A stretch of DNA of 64,000 bases from Muribaculaceae bacterium (GTDB taxonomy: Bacteria > Bacteroidota > Bacteroidia > Bacteroidales > Muribaculaceae): assembly GCA_017621845.1 (NCBI GenBank), contig JAGASI010000020.1, positions 24,149-88,148 of the forward strand, written 5' to 3'. Made by a program: the position numbers and the translations under genes. The notes beneath the pieces are model-generated. The model ran no database searches and was not told the origin of the DNA. It saw only the letters and a list, made by a program, of their open reading frames with translations. This document shows, piece by piece, positions 43,032 through 52,215 of this stretch; within the stretch, counting starts at the first letter, position 1; each line of letters starts with the position of its first letter.

Positions 43032-46000
43032 TTAATGTTGGATTTCAAATTGTATCTCGAGGTCTTTGAGTGTCTCGAGTAGGGAGCGAGAGATATTTAT
43101 GCGCCGTGATGATGAGAGTTTAATGGTGCGGTTTATGTCATGGTCTGTTATTTTGAAGTCGAGATTAGAACCGGGTTGACCTTTGGTTGTCAGATAGTCT
43201 TCCATGATTTTTGACAGAGCCTCGTTGGCGTGAGCGTCATCAATTGATATGGTGATGCCCTTGATAAGGGAGCCTTTGACAGACTCCAGTAGCTGGATGT
43301 TGACCACGTCAAAGCTGAGTTCAGAGGAATTGAAGCGACGGCGGTATCGGCATTTGACGAGGATAGGTGTGCCGGGCACGCCGTATCCGCCAAAGTCGAT
43401 GAGCTGTTGACCAAAGAGTCTCAGTTCAGTTGTTCCGGTGTAGTCCTCGAGTTTGAGGATGCCGAATTGTCCGCCTTTGCGCGTTGGTCGGGTTTCGTAG
43501 CTTACTACCATACCTCCGAATGTCACCTCGAGGTCTTCAGCCGGGGTGATGTCGACAAGGTCTTTGATTGATGATTTTGTGCCATAGGTCAGTTCCATGT
43601 AGAATGGGTCGAGGGGATGGGCCGAGAGGTACATCCCGACAAGCTCGCGTTCTTTGTCGAGCCTAACCATATCGGGCCATTGAGGAGCGGGCTTGATGGT
43701 CGGGCGAGCCGCGGCATTAAGATCAAATCCGCTGTTCATGTCGTCAAACGAGAATAGAGATGCCGATTGTTCTTGTTTGTTAACTTGATAGCGTGCACCA
43801 TAGCGTATGAGTAATTCAGAAAGGGTCTCGGTGCCTTTGGGACAGTTGGTGTAGTCTTCGCGGCGCACTTCAGAAAAGCAGTCGAGAGCACCGGCATGTG
43901 CCAGGTTCTCGAGTGTGCGGCGGTTCATGGCTCCGGTCGGAATACGTTCTACAAAGTCATAGATGTCTTTAAATGGTTGATTTCCACGGGCTTTGATGAT
44001 TTCGCGCACAGCGTTTTCGCCCACTCCTTTGATTGCTGAAAGTCCGAAGCGTATGTCACCCTTGGAGTTGACGCCAAATTTATCAAATGACTCGTTGACA
44101 TCAGGTCCGAGGACGCGGATTTTCATACTCTTACATTCGTCCATAAATCCGCTGAGCTTGGCAATATCGTTGAGGTTGCGTGATAGGACGGCAGCCATGT
44201 ATTCCGATGGATAGTTGGCCTTGAGATATGCGGTCTGGAAGGCAACCCATGAGTAGCAAGTGGCGTGAGACTTGTTGAAGGCGTATGAGGCAAATTTTTC
44301 CCAGTCGGCCCAGATTTTTTCGAGTGTCTTGGGGTTGTGACCGTTGGCTTGTCCACCGGCCATGAATTTGCCTTTGAGGTGGTTCATCTTGTCGATGAGT
44401 TTTTTACCCATGGCTTTACGTAGGGTGTCACACTCGCCGCGTGTGAAGTTGGCCAACAGACGGGACAATAACATCACTTGCTCCTGATAGACGGTGACGC
44501 CGTATGTATCCTTAAGGTATACTTCCATCTCGGGTATGTCGTATACGATTGGCTCGATGCCATGTTTGCGTTTGATGAAGTCGGGAATGTAGTCCATAGG
44601 CCCGGGTCGGTATAGGGCGTTCATCGCGATGAGATCCTCAAATGTCGATGGTTGTAGCTCGCGCAGGTATTTCTGCATGCCGGCCGACTCAAATTGGAAT
44701 GTGCCGATAGTGCGTCCTTCGCTGTATAGTTTATATGTGGCGGGATCGTCGATTGGTATTTTTTCGAGGTCGAGGTCAATGCCTCGGGTGAGTTTGATGT
44801 TAGAGACTGCTTCCTTGAGTATGGACAGGGTTTTGAGTCCGAGAAAGTCCATTTTTATGAGCCCGGTCTCCTCGATTACACGACCCTCGTATTGGGTGAC
44901 CAATAGTTTTCCCTCTTGTTTATCGGTAGCGGTTGATACCGGCACCCAGTCGGTAATGTCATCACGGCAGATGATTACGCCACAGGCGTGAACGCCGGTA
45001 TTGCGCACATTACCTTCGAGAGCCTTGGCGTATGTCAAGGTCTCGCGTATCAGAGGGTTAGGAGATGAAAGTTCAGGTGCAAACTCGGGAACATGCTCAT
45101 AGCAATTTTTGAGTGTGGTCTTGAGCTCTTTTCCGTTTACTTCAGGCATGCGACCGGGGATGAGTTTTGCCAAACGGTTGCTTTCGGGCAATGGAAGCTG
45201 TTCGACTCGTGCCACGTCCTTGATGGCTGATTTGGCAGCCATGGTGCCATAGGTGATGATATGTGCCACTTTTTCCGCACCATATTTCTCGGTAACGTAA
45301 CGTAAGACATCGGCACGTCCGTCATCGTCAAAGTCGATGTCTATATCGGGTAAAGATATACGGTCGGGGTTGAGGAATCGTTCAAACAGTAGGTCATACT
45401 TTATGGGGTCTATCTGGGTGATGCCCAGGCAATAGGCGACGCATGAGCCGGCCGCCGAACCACGCCCCGGGCCGACACTTACGCCGAGTTGTTGACGCGC
45501 GGCGTTGATAAAGTCCTGGACGATGAGGAAGTATCCGGGGAAGCCCATGGTTTTCATGATATGAAGCTCAAATTTGATGCGCTCAGCCAGTTCGGGAGTC
45601 AATGGTGAGCCGTAACGTCGCTCGGCTCCCTCATAGGCAAGTTTTTTGAGATAGTCGGCCTCAAATTTAATGCGGTACAATTTGTCATATCCGCCCAGTT
45701 TCTTAATCTTTTTCTCGGCATCTTCCTGAGACATTACAACGTTGCCGTTCTCATCGCGTGTGAATTCGTCAAAGAGGTCCTGCTCGGTGATGCGTGAGCG
45801 GTATTCTTCTTCAGTGCCGAATGATGCAGGTATTTCGTAGAACGGCATGATGGGGGCGTGATCGATGTTGTATGTCTCAACTTTATCAAGAATTTCAAGT
45901 GTGTTGGTCATGGCTTCCGGGATGTCTGAGAAAATGTCGTTCATCTCGGCGGTGGTTTTCATCCATTCTTGCTTGGAGTAAAGCATGCGCCCCTCATCGG

Positions 46001-46742
46001 TAATATATTTATTGGTTGACAGACATATCAAACGGTCATGGGCCTCGGAGTCGTCCTCATTGACAAAGTGGACGTCATTGGTACAGATTAGTTTTATGTC
46101 GTGTTTGCGAGCCAGTTCAATGAGCATTGGCTCAATTTCCATCTGGCGTTGGTATGTCTCGTGGTTGGCTCGAGGTTTGGTGGCCTTATGTCGCTGTAGT
46201 TCTATATAGTAGTCATCGCCCATGAGGTTTTTCCACCATAGGACGCGCTTCTCGGCTTCGGCATAATTTCCGGCCATAAGCAACTTGGGGATTTCGCCAC
46301 CGAGACATGCCGAGCAGATGATCAACCCTTCGTGGTATTTCTCGATTTCGACTTTGTCGGTGCGGGGATGGTGATAGAAGCCTTCGGTCCAGGCTTTGGA
46401 CACGAGTTTGACGAGGTTGTGGTATCCTTTCTCGTTTTTGGCCAATACTACCAGGTGTCGTCCTTTGTCATCCTTGTCTCCACGGTCGGTGAGACGGTTG
46501 TTGGCGACATACATCTCACATCCGAAAATGGGCTTGAAAGGTTGTTGGCCTTCATCAAGCTTGGAATTCTTTTTGTTGACATAGTTAAAAAACTCCTTGA
46601 TGCCGAACATGTTACCATGGTCGGTAATGGCGATGCCGGGCATGCCGTCGGCAATGGCTTTGTCGACCAGAGCGTTGATAGAAGCCTGACCGTCAAGCAG
46701 AGAGTATTGGGTGTGGACGTGTAGATGTACAAATTTTTCCAT
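43032..46742 (-). CDS. dnaE: DNA polymerase III subunit alpha
   Basis: A 1236-residue replicative polymerase of the DnaE1 type. The N-terminal PHP domain begins HLHVHTQYSLLDG. The C-family palm has GPGRGSAAGSCVAYCLGITQIDP and the catalytic aspartates in LPDIDIDFDDDGR; YQEQVM and RRTLENLAHAGALD (tandem HhH) follow. A C-terminal OB domain is present (EVTFGGMVVSYETRPTRKGGQFG). The final ~90 residues fit the tau-binding region. A strong promoter is 41 bp upstream. Confidence 0.98.
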   Translation of the reverse strand: MEKFVHLHVHTQYSLLDGQASINALVDKAIADGMPGIAITDHGNMFGIKEFFNYVNKKNSKLDEGQQPFKPIFGCEMYVANNRLTDRGDKDDKGRHLVVLAKNEKGYHNLVKLVSKAWTEGFYHHPRTDKVEIEKYHEGLIICSACLGGEIPKLLMAGNYAEAEKRVLWWKNLMGDDYYIELQRHKATKPRANHETYQRQMEIEPMLIELARKHDIKLICTNDVHFVNEDDSEAHDRLICLSTNKYITDEGRMLYSKQEWMKTTAEMNDIFSDIPEAMTNTLEILDKVETYNIDHAPIMPFYEIPASFGTEEEYRSRITEQDLFDEFTRDENGNVVMSQEDAEKKIKKLGGYDKLYRIKFEADYLKKLAYEGAERRYGSPLTPELAERIKFELHIMKTMGFPGYFLIVQDFINAARQQLGVSVGPGRGSAAGSCVAYCLGITQIDPIKYDLLFERFLNPDRISLPDIDIDFDDDGRADVLRYVTEKYGAEKVAHIITYGTMAAKSAIKDVARVEQLPLPESNRLAKLIPGRMPEVNGKELKTTLKNCYEHVPEFAPELSSPNPLIRETLTYAKALEGNVRNTGVHACGVIICRDDITDWVPVSTATDKQEGKLLVTQYEGRVIEETGLIKMDFLGLKTLSILKEAVSNIKLTRGIDLDLEKIPIDDPATYKLYSEGRTIGTFQFESAGMQKYLRELQPSTFEDLIAMNALYRPGPMDYIPDFIKRKHGIEPIVYDIPEMEVYLKDTYGVTVYQEQVMLLSRLLANFTRGECDTLRKAMGKKLIDKMNHLKGKFMAGGQANGHNPKTLEKIWADWEKFASYAFNKSHATCYSWVAFQTAYLKANYPSEYMAAVLSRNLNDIAKLSGFMDECKSMKIRVLGPDVNESFDKFGVNSKGDIRFGLSAIKGVGENAVREIIKARGNQPFKDIYDFVERIPTGAMNRRTLENLAHAGALDCFSEVRREDYTNCPKGTETLSELLIRYGARYQVNKQEQSASLFSFDDMNSGFDLNAAARPTIKPAPQWPDMVRLDKERELVGMYLSAHPLDPFYMELTYGTKSSIKDLVDITPAEDLEVTFGGMVVSYETRPTRKGGQFGILKLEDYTGTTELRLFGQQLIDFGGYGVPGTPILVKCRYRRRFNSSELSFDVVNIQLLESVKGSLIKGITISIDDAHANEALSKIMEDYLTTKGQPGSNLDFKITDHDINRTIKLSSSRRINISRSLLETLKDLEIQFEIQH

Positions 46743-46782
46743 AGCGAGATGTCCGGTCGTTTAATATTACCGGTCGCGTGTG

Positions 46783-46813
46783 CAAAGATAAGAAAAACCA
46801 TGAGCCGAGCAAA
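46783..46813 (-). promoter_or_regulatory. Promoter of dnaE
   Basis: TTTG (46813-46810), 19 nt, TATCTTTG (46790-46783), 41 bp before the dnaE ATG. Confidence 0.85.
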
Positions 46814-46835
46814 ATTAAGATTTCTTAAAAATACT

Positions 46836-46859
46836 CTCCGACGTGTACTCCGACGTGTA
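46836..46859. repeat. Tandem 12-bp direct repeat
   Basis: CTCCGACGTGTA occurs twice head to tail (46836-46847, 46848-46859) in the dnaE/glycosidase intergenic region. The rest of the 180-bp spacer holds nothing recognised. Confidence 0.6.
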
Positions 46860-46993
46860 CCGTCCCATCCCATTTGCCCCATCATGTTGCCCGAGGTGTC
46901 ATACTATCCCGGTACAGGAAGTACAAAAAACCAGCTTTGTGCGACAATGTTAGCCAAGCAGCGGCATAAAATCTGTGAGTTGTCTCTAAATAT

Positions 46994-47024
46994 TTTGTTG
47001 AGTGGTATAAATGTTATAACTTTG
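46994..47024 (+). promoter_or_regulatory. Promoter of the phosphodiester glycosidase gene
   Basis: TTTG (46994-46997), 19 nt, TAACTTTG (47017-47024), 33 bp before the ATG. Confidence 0.85.
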
Positions 47025-47056
47025 TTGTTAATCCAAACCTTAAACAACAAATCCTC

Positions 47057-49513
47057 ATGAGACTAACTTTACCCTTAATGCTTATCGCCTCAATGGCGGT
47101 ATCATGGCAGTCAACCTCAGGTAAAAACATTTATGTTAACTCCCAAGAATATGAGGTTGACACGTTGACCTTTAAACACAGTATTGGTCCGGGCACGACT
47201 TATGCCCGTTATCGTGTTCCGATGAGACCAATGGATATATTTGTTCTTGAAGTGGATATTTCCAACCCCTACATTCACATGGAGACCTGGAACGGAGGCG
47301 ATGCCGCCTTGGGAGGGGAATGTCCGACGTCGGTTTTCGCGCGTAAGGATGCTCCCGGACGGCGCAGTGTCGCGGCGCACAACGGTGATTTCTACACAAC
47401 GGGCTATGGAGAGGCCGGTATGTCGCGTATGGGTCTGTACTCGGCCGGTGAATGTATTTTCAATGCCACCGGAAACCCGCTGTTGGTTATGTCAGGTGAT
47501 AACGTGCCGATGATTGATTATGTGAATTTCAATGCTACGGTACGGCGTGCCGACGGTGTAGAGACACGTTTGCATACTGTCAACCAGCTACGTCTTGAGT
47601 GGGAACCCGCGACACATGCCAATCAGTTGTCGTTATATACGCCGGCTTTTGGAAAGTCGATGAACAGCTCGTCTACCGGTGGCAAGCTCGCTTATCTTGC
47701 ACCTGATGGTGGAGCTGTTTCATTTCCGCTTAATAAGGATATTGTCATGGTTGTCGAGAAAGTGGTTGACAATCCCGGGCAGGCCGAGATACCTGAAAAC
47801 GGTGCTGTATTGCATGGCCTCGGGTCATCGTCCGATTATCTCGCCGCTCTCGTGCCGGGTCAAAAAATAACTCTTCATTTATCGTCATCTATGCCTAACT
47901 ATGCTGACATCACCTCATTCCGTGAGGCTATCGGAGGTAGCGGGCATATCATCCTTAAGGACGGACAGCTTACCAATATAGGTGATCCTTCTTTACACCC
48001 ACGCACATTTATGGGTATATCCCAAGACCGTAAAACCTTATATTCGGTAGTTGTAGACGGTCGCTCATCGGCATCAGCCGGCATAGACCTCGACGATGAA
48101 GGCCGTGTATTACAGTGGCTCGGTGCCTGGGATGGCATCAACCTCGATGGCGGAGGCTCATCGTGTGTCGTCGTAGACGGTACTCAGATGAACCATCCTT
48201 CGGATGGCGCCGAACGTGCCGTGGGCAATGGGGTGATATTCTATTCTACTGCTCCCGATGATGACGCTATTGCAAGTATAGCCTTTGAGCCACGAGCTTT
48301 CCGTGTCCCCGTGTTGGCTAAATTCCGCCCTGCCGTTTATGCTTATAATCAATATGGGCTGTTGATTTCCCACGACCTCGATAATGTTACCCTGAGCTGT
48401 GATCCCGAGGTGGGAACAATCAATGAACGTGGCGAATTTGTGGCCTCGGGTAAAGTATGCGCCGGCAAGATCTATGCCGAATATCCCGGTGGATTTAAAA
48501 CCGAGCAGACTGTGATGACAGTCAGCAGTAGCTACTCGCTCGACTATGACACATATATTATAAATAATCGTCGTGAGTGGCCACTGCGCATGAGTGCACC
48601 CCTCGGACGCTTCACCTATGACATAGACCCTGCGGTCATCCCATGGACCGGTGCCGATAGCGATATTGCCATATATAACAACGGATATGTGCGAGGTGGA
48701 GCTCTCAATGGCACTACAACACTTACCGGCACTACTGATAACTTTGATGGAGTCGTGAATCTTATCAACCAATCTGTTGACGGCTCATCTTATCCCTTTG
48801 CCACAACCGATGAGATTGCCTCCTGGTCTATTAAACAGACCGGTGGCTCGGGTACCAAACTCGTCCCTCTCGGAACTGATGGATGGAAAATCAATTACAC
48901 CGGTACAGGAACTGCCCGTGGAGCCGGCATTACGATTACCTCAAAGGATAAATTTAAGACCTTTGGCATACCTAAAGCAATTTCTATCGAGTTAAATCCC
49001 GGCAATGCTCCTGTCACCGGATTAAATCTCGCATATATCAATGGACATGGCGGCCGTGGCACTTTTCATATCTTTAAAGACACGACTCTCACGGCTGATA
49101 AAACCATCGTGGTGACTGCTCCCTTTGATAAAATTGCCGACCATAACGACAATACTTATTATCCTCTGACATTCTCAAGCCTTAAATTTGCTATGGGCTC
49201 CTCAACAAAGGACCAAGAATTTGAAATCAAAGTGTTGAGCGCCCGGTATATTTATGATGACTCAGAAGGTGTTACATTCCCCGGAGCTGATAACATAGAC
49301 GATAACATACTCCCTGTAAATATCAGTAACGGTATCCTTTCTGTCGATTGCCCTCAAACGGGTACTCTTGTCATATATGACATGACCGGCCGTATCTGTT
49401 CGACTGATTCAATTGATGTCCCTATGTCCAAGACCCTTAATCTCACTCATCTTGCACCAGGCGTCTATTTTATTCAACTCAATAATCTTACAAATAAATT
49501 CCTCGTCCGTTGA
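47057..49513 (+). CDS. Secreted phosphodiester glycosidase (NAGPA domain) with T9SS sorting tail
   Basis: An 818-residue protein. A signal peptide (about residues 1-22) is followed by a NAGPA-type phosphodiester glycosidase domain (about 40-395): AHNGDFYTTGYGEAGM, GGSGHIILKDGQL, HPRTFMGISQDRKTLYSVVVDGR and WDGINLDGGGSSCVVVDG. A beta-rich region follows, then a C-terminal ~75-residue type A sorting domain of the type IX secretion system (LVIYDMTGRI ... LAPGVYFIQL..KFLVR). So it is probably displayed on or released from the cell surface. The family removes GlcNAc or related sugars linked through phosphodiesters; the substrate here is unknown. Confidence 0.88.
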   Translation: MRLTLPLMLIASMAVSWQSTSGKNIYVNSQEYEVDTLTFKHSIGPGTTYARYRVPMRPMDIFVLEVDISNPYIHMETWNGGDAALGGECPTSVFARKDAPGRRSVAAHNGDFYTTGYGEAGMSRMGLYSAGECIFNATGNPLLVMSGDNVPMIDYVNFNATVRRADGVETRLHTVNQLRLEWEPATHANQLSLYTPAFGKSMNSSSTGGKLAYLAPDGGAVSFPLNKDIVMVVEKVVDNPGQAEIPENGAVLHGLGSSSDYLAALVPGQKITLHLSSSMPNYADITSFREAIGGSGHIILKDGQLTNIGDPSLHPRTFMGISQDRKTLYSVVVDGRSSASAGIDLDDEGRVLQWLGAWDGINLDGGGSSCVVVDGTQMNHPSDGAERAVGNGVIFYSTAPDDDAIASIAFEPRAFRVPVLAKFRPAVYAYNQYGLLISHDLDNVTLSCDPEVGTINERGEFVASGKVCAGKIYAEYPGGFKTEQTVMTVSSSYSLDYDTYIINNRREWPLRMSAPLGRFTYDIDPAVIPWTGADSDIAIYNNGYVRGGALNGTTTLTGTTDNFDGVVNLINQSVDGSSYPFATTDEIASWSIKQTGGSGTKLVPLGTDGWKINYTGTGTARGAGITITSKDKFKTFGIPKAISIELNPGNAPVTGLNLAYINGHGGRGTFHIFKDTTLTADKTIVVTAPFDKIADHNDNTYYPLTFSSLKFAMGSSTKDQEFEIKVLSARYIYDDSEGVTFPGADNIDDNILPVNISNGILSVDCPQTGTLVIYDMTGRICSTDSIDVPMSKTLNLTHLAPGVYFIQLNNLTNKFLVR

Positions 49514-49609
49514 CCGTATCATCCTGATATTATCATAAGACACCGGTATATTGGTAACGCGATGAACTTTTCTATGATAGAGAGTTCATCGCGTTGTTGT
49601 GATGATAGG

Positions 49610-49756
49610 GTAGCCGGTGATGTTGATGTCAATGAGCAAAACACACAGGCCACATGTTTCTATATTGACAAGGGCTTTAGAATAATCGGTCGATTCTCTG
49701 TTGACAGCGAGGGGAAACCATATCCATTACTGCATCTACAATATTATGCTGAATGA
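49610..49756 (+). pseudogene. Remnant of a GNAT acetyltransferase C-terminus
   Basis: Translation gives DVNEQNTQATCFYIDKGF followed by RIIGRFSVDSEGKPYPLLHLQY and then a stop. This matches the last beta-strands of GNAT N-acetyltransferases (VNEQN..A..FY...GF...GR...D..G.PYPLL.L). The N-terminal ~100 residues, including the acetyl-CoA loop, are missing. The frame upstream is open for only about 16 unrelated codons. It is a decayed fragment, not a working enzyme. Confidence 0.65.
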
Positions 49757-49973
49757 AAATTAATTATAATTGGATTCTCTTTATCGGTCAGAAATTGGCG
49801 GCCTAAAATCTTGATTTCTCAGAAAACTAATAGAATTAAATAAAACGAACAGGCTTTAAAAATTGCCAAAAAACGATTTGGAATTTCTATTTGCCCAACT
49901 AATCAGTACATTGTAAATTTTGTAATTGTCTTATAGCTTAATAGATATGGTTCTTAACGGAAGATAAGATGTA
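49757..49973. other. AT-rich intergenic region, nothing recognised
   Basis: About 215 bp of AT-rich sequence between the GNAT remnant and the propeller-protein stop. No ORF of note, RNA or clear terminator was seen. Confidence 0.5.
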
Positions 49974-51266
49974 TCATCGAGGTGTAGACTCGAGGGAGAT
50001 GGCACGGTTGGTGAGGTTGGAGAGGCGTTGACGAGCGGCCGAGATGGTGTTTTCACCGCGAATAATCTGGTCGCGTACTGAGTGGTCTCCTGACGCCCAT
50101 TGTTGGCGCAATGTGTCGAGATCGTTTTGTATATTCTCGAGGTCGGCACGGGCATCAAGGGCCTGTTGCATTGTGTCGCGTGCCATGGGGTTAATGAAGT
50201 CACTCAGGTGGTGGTAAGTTGTATGGTGTGCCGGAATGTATAATTCAAAGTATTCAGAGTCGTTGTCCTCATTTTCTAAGTTAGCGTGGGCCGGACTCGA
50301 GGTTTTCAAGGCTCGATATTTAGGATAGTCAAAGTTTTCGGGCCATGTGGCTTGGATGTTGCGGATCATGGCAAAAGCTGTGAGAGTATCCTCATCAAGT
50401 GAACTGTCGCGGTTGATACGTGTCTCGTTGGGGATAAACGTGTAGGTCACGGGCAGGTTGTCTTCAGAACGCTCTGAGGTGAATTGGGCAAGTCCGGTCG
50501 TGGGGTCAATACAATACATATAGTCGTCGGCCGGTGAATTATAAGGCATGCCTATATTGGTTGGTGCCGAGAATTGGGCTCCGGCTCCAGAGCGTACTGA
50601 TCGGTAGATGTCATATCCACCGAGTGATGAATTGTCATTTTTGGCTGAAAAATAAAGGGTCAAGCCATCATCAGCAAGAAATGGGGTTGTCATGTCGATA
50701 AAGCCGACGTTCTCTTGGCCTTGAAAAACTTGACGTGGATTGTCCAGCGAGCCGTCAAGCAGAAAACCTGCTTCATAAAGGGTGCGGCCACCGTTCTTGT
50801 CGGGTCCGGTCCAGAATATTTCACGACTGCCGGCGGGAATATGAGCTGTGGATAATGAGTCGTGAACAATGTCTGTGCGGTTGATAAACCATTGAGGTCC
50901 ATATAATGCTCCGGCTTCGATGTCGATGTTTATCGGCAGAGAGCTACTGTCAAATGCTCGTGAGTCGAGCGTGTCGGCACTGATGATAGTGACGGCCTCG
51001 ACACGCTCAAGCATATTGGTCATTGACAGATGACGCGTGACGAGTTGTTCATATAGAGGGATGGCTGTCTGTCTGGACCGCGAGATAGAAGAGTCCCACT
51101 CGTCAAGCAGTTCTTCGGCCAATGTCAGATTATATTGATCCAGCGCTTCTATAACACGCTCGGCCAACGCCTGTTGGTTTAAGGATGTTTTCTTGCGTGT
51201 TGGAGCAGCTTGTAGCGACATGAGTGTAAGAGCTAAGCTCAGGGTGATTATCAATGACTTTTTCAT
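49974..51266 (-). CDS. Secreted beta-propeller (TolB/WD40-like) protein
   Basis: A 430-residue protein with a signal peptide (MKKSLIITLSLALTLMSLQA). The centre has TolB/PD40-type propeller blades: REIFWTGPDKNGGRTLYEAGF, TPFLADDGLTLYFSAKNDNSSLGGYDIYRS and NSPADDYMYCIDPTTGLAQFTSER. The last ~80 residues are a predicted coiled coil. Such proteins are usually periplasmic or outer-membrane associated; I do not recognise a specific function. The ATG at 51266 overlaps the queE stop (ATGA); a longer frame upstream lies within queE. Confidence 0.8.
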   Translation of the reverse strand: MKKSLIITLSLALTLMSLQAAPTRKKTSLNQQALAERVIEALDQYNLTLAEELLDEWDSSISRSRQTAIPLYEQLVTRHLSMTNMLERVEAVTIISADTLDSRAFDSSSLPINIDIEAGALYGPQWFINRTDIVHDSLSTAHIPAGSREIFWTGPDKNGGRTLYEAGFLLDGSLDNPRQVFQGQENVGFIDMTTPFLADDGLTLYFSAKNDNSSLGGYDIYRSVRSGAGAQFSAPTNIGMPYNSPADDYMYCIDPTTGLAQFTSERSEDNLPVTYTFIPNETRINRDSSLDEDTLTAFAMIRNIQATWPENFDYPKYRALKTSSPAHANLENEDNDSEYFELYIPAHHTTYHHLSDFINPMARDTMQQALDARADLENIQNDLDTLRQQWASGDHSVRDQIIRGENTISAARQRLSNLTNRAISLESTPR

Positions 51267-51829
51267 CTTATGTCTAAAAGTTTGTGAGTCTGTAGAGATA
51301 GGCGCCAATGGGGATGAAGGAGAATATATTGGACGGTTTGGGGTATATTTAGCCCTGACATTGGCTGAAGAAAACAATTGGCGGTGGCAAAGGCTTGACG
51401 AATGTTTTCAACATCTTCACCTTGGAATACTACTTTCAATTCATTGACGCGATCGATATTCCAAGGCCTGTCTTTGGGTGAACATGTTACCCAATCAATC
51501 TGATCAGGGACAGGAAGAGAACCATTGGTTTCAATCTGGAGGTAGTATCCAACATTTTTGAGTAGTCCAATTAGTTGGTTGTCAATTTGTAACGTTGGTT
51601 CTCCGCCGGTGAGGACAATGTGTCGTGCCGGGTATTGACGTACCTCGGCAAGGATTTCTTCGGCAGTCATGGGCTTATGGGCATGAAAGTCTGTGTCACA
51701 GAAAGGGCATGCTCTGTTGCATCCACTAAAGCGTATAAATACAGCCGGGGTGCCGGTATGGTAACCTTCGCCTTGGAGTGAATAGAATATTTCGTTAATT
51801 TGATATATTTTGGGAGTGGCTTCAGTCAT
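51263..51829 (-). CDS. queE: 7-carboxy-7-deazaguanine synthase
   Basis: A 188-residue radical SAM enzyme. The cluster motif is Cys37-x3-Cys41-x2-Cys44 (in SGCNRACPFCDTDF), preceded by EIFYSLQGEGYHTGTPAVFIR, with the later GGEPTLQ and ETNGS motifs. It makes carboxy-deazaguanine in queuosine synthesis from the product of QueD. The start at 51829 matches homologues; upstream codons overlap queD. It follows queD by 13 bp. Confidence 0.95.
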   Translation of the reverse strand: MTEATPKIYQINEIFYSLQGEGYHTGTPAVFIRFSGCNRACPFCDTDFHAHKPMTAEEILAEVRQYPARHIVLTGGEPTLQIDNQLIGLLKNVGYYLQIETNGSLPVPDQIDWVTCSPKDRPWNIDRVNELKVVFQGEDVENIRQAFATANCFLQPMSGLNIPQTVQYILLHPHWRLSLQTHKLLDIR

Positions 51830-51842
51830 AAAGTGGAGGACA

Positions 51843-52175
51843 TTAATCAATTTGATATGAAGCAGTATTTCCTTCACTCTCACGCACGTCTACACGCCAG
51901 CAGTTGGGAACGTTGTCACATATCCACTTGGCAAGGTTTTCGGCAGTGGGATTAACATCAATCACGTCGTTGATGCAAGCATGGTCGAGACGGTCCATGA
52001 CAGTGTGCTTGATATGAGTAAAATCGGTAACCATGCCATTGGCGTTAAGCTGGGAAGCACGGCAATGTACGGTAATAATCCAGTTATGGCCGTGCATTGA
52101 TGTGCATTTGCTCTCATAGTCAAGGTTGAGTCTATGGGCGGCTGATATTTCGATTTGTTTGGTAACGTAATACAT
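51843..52175 (-). CDS. queD: 6-carboxytetrahydropterin synthase
   Basis: A 110-residue PTPS-family enzyme. His14 (SAAHRL), His28 and His30 (MHGHNW) are the zinc ligands and Cys24 is the catalytic cysteine. It converts dihydroneopterin triphosphate to carboxytetrahydropterin, the step before QueE. Start 52175 is chosen because upstream codons lie between the genes and do not match the family. queC and queF are not in this window. Confidence 0.96.
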   Translation of the reverse strand: MYYVTKQIEISAAHRLNLDYESKCTSMHGHNWIITVHCRASQLNANGMVTDFTHIKHTVMDRLDHACINDVIDVNPTAENLAKWICDNVPNCWRVDVRESEGNTASYQID

Positions 52176-52215
52176 TTTATATGGTTTATATGTTGGGAGA
52201 TGGGTTATGTAATGT

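Noticed and set aside
46836..46859. Tandem repeat as part of an origin or array
   Set aside because: Only two 12-bp copies; too little for any functional claim.
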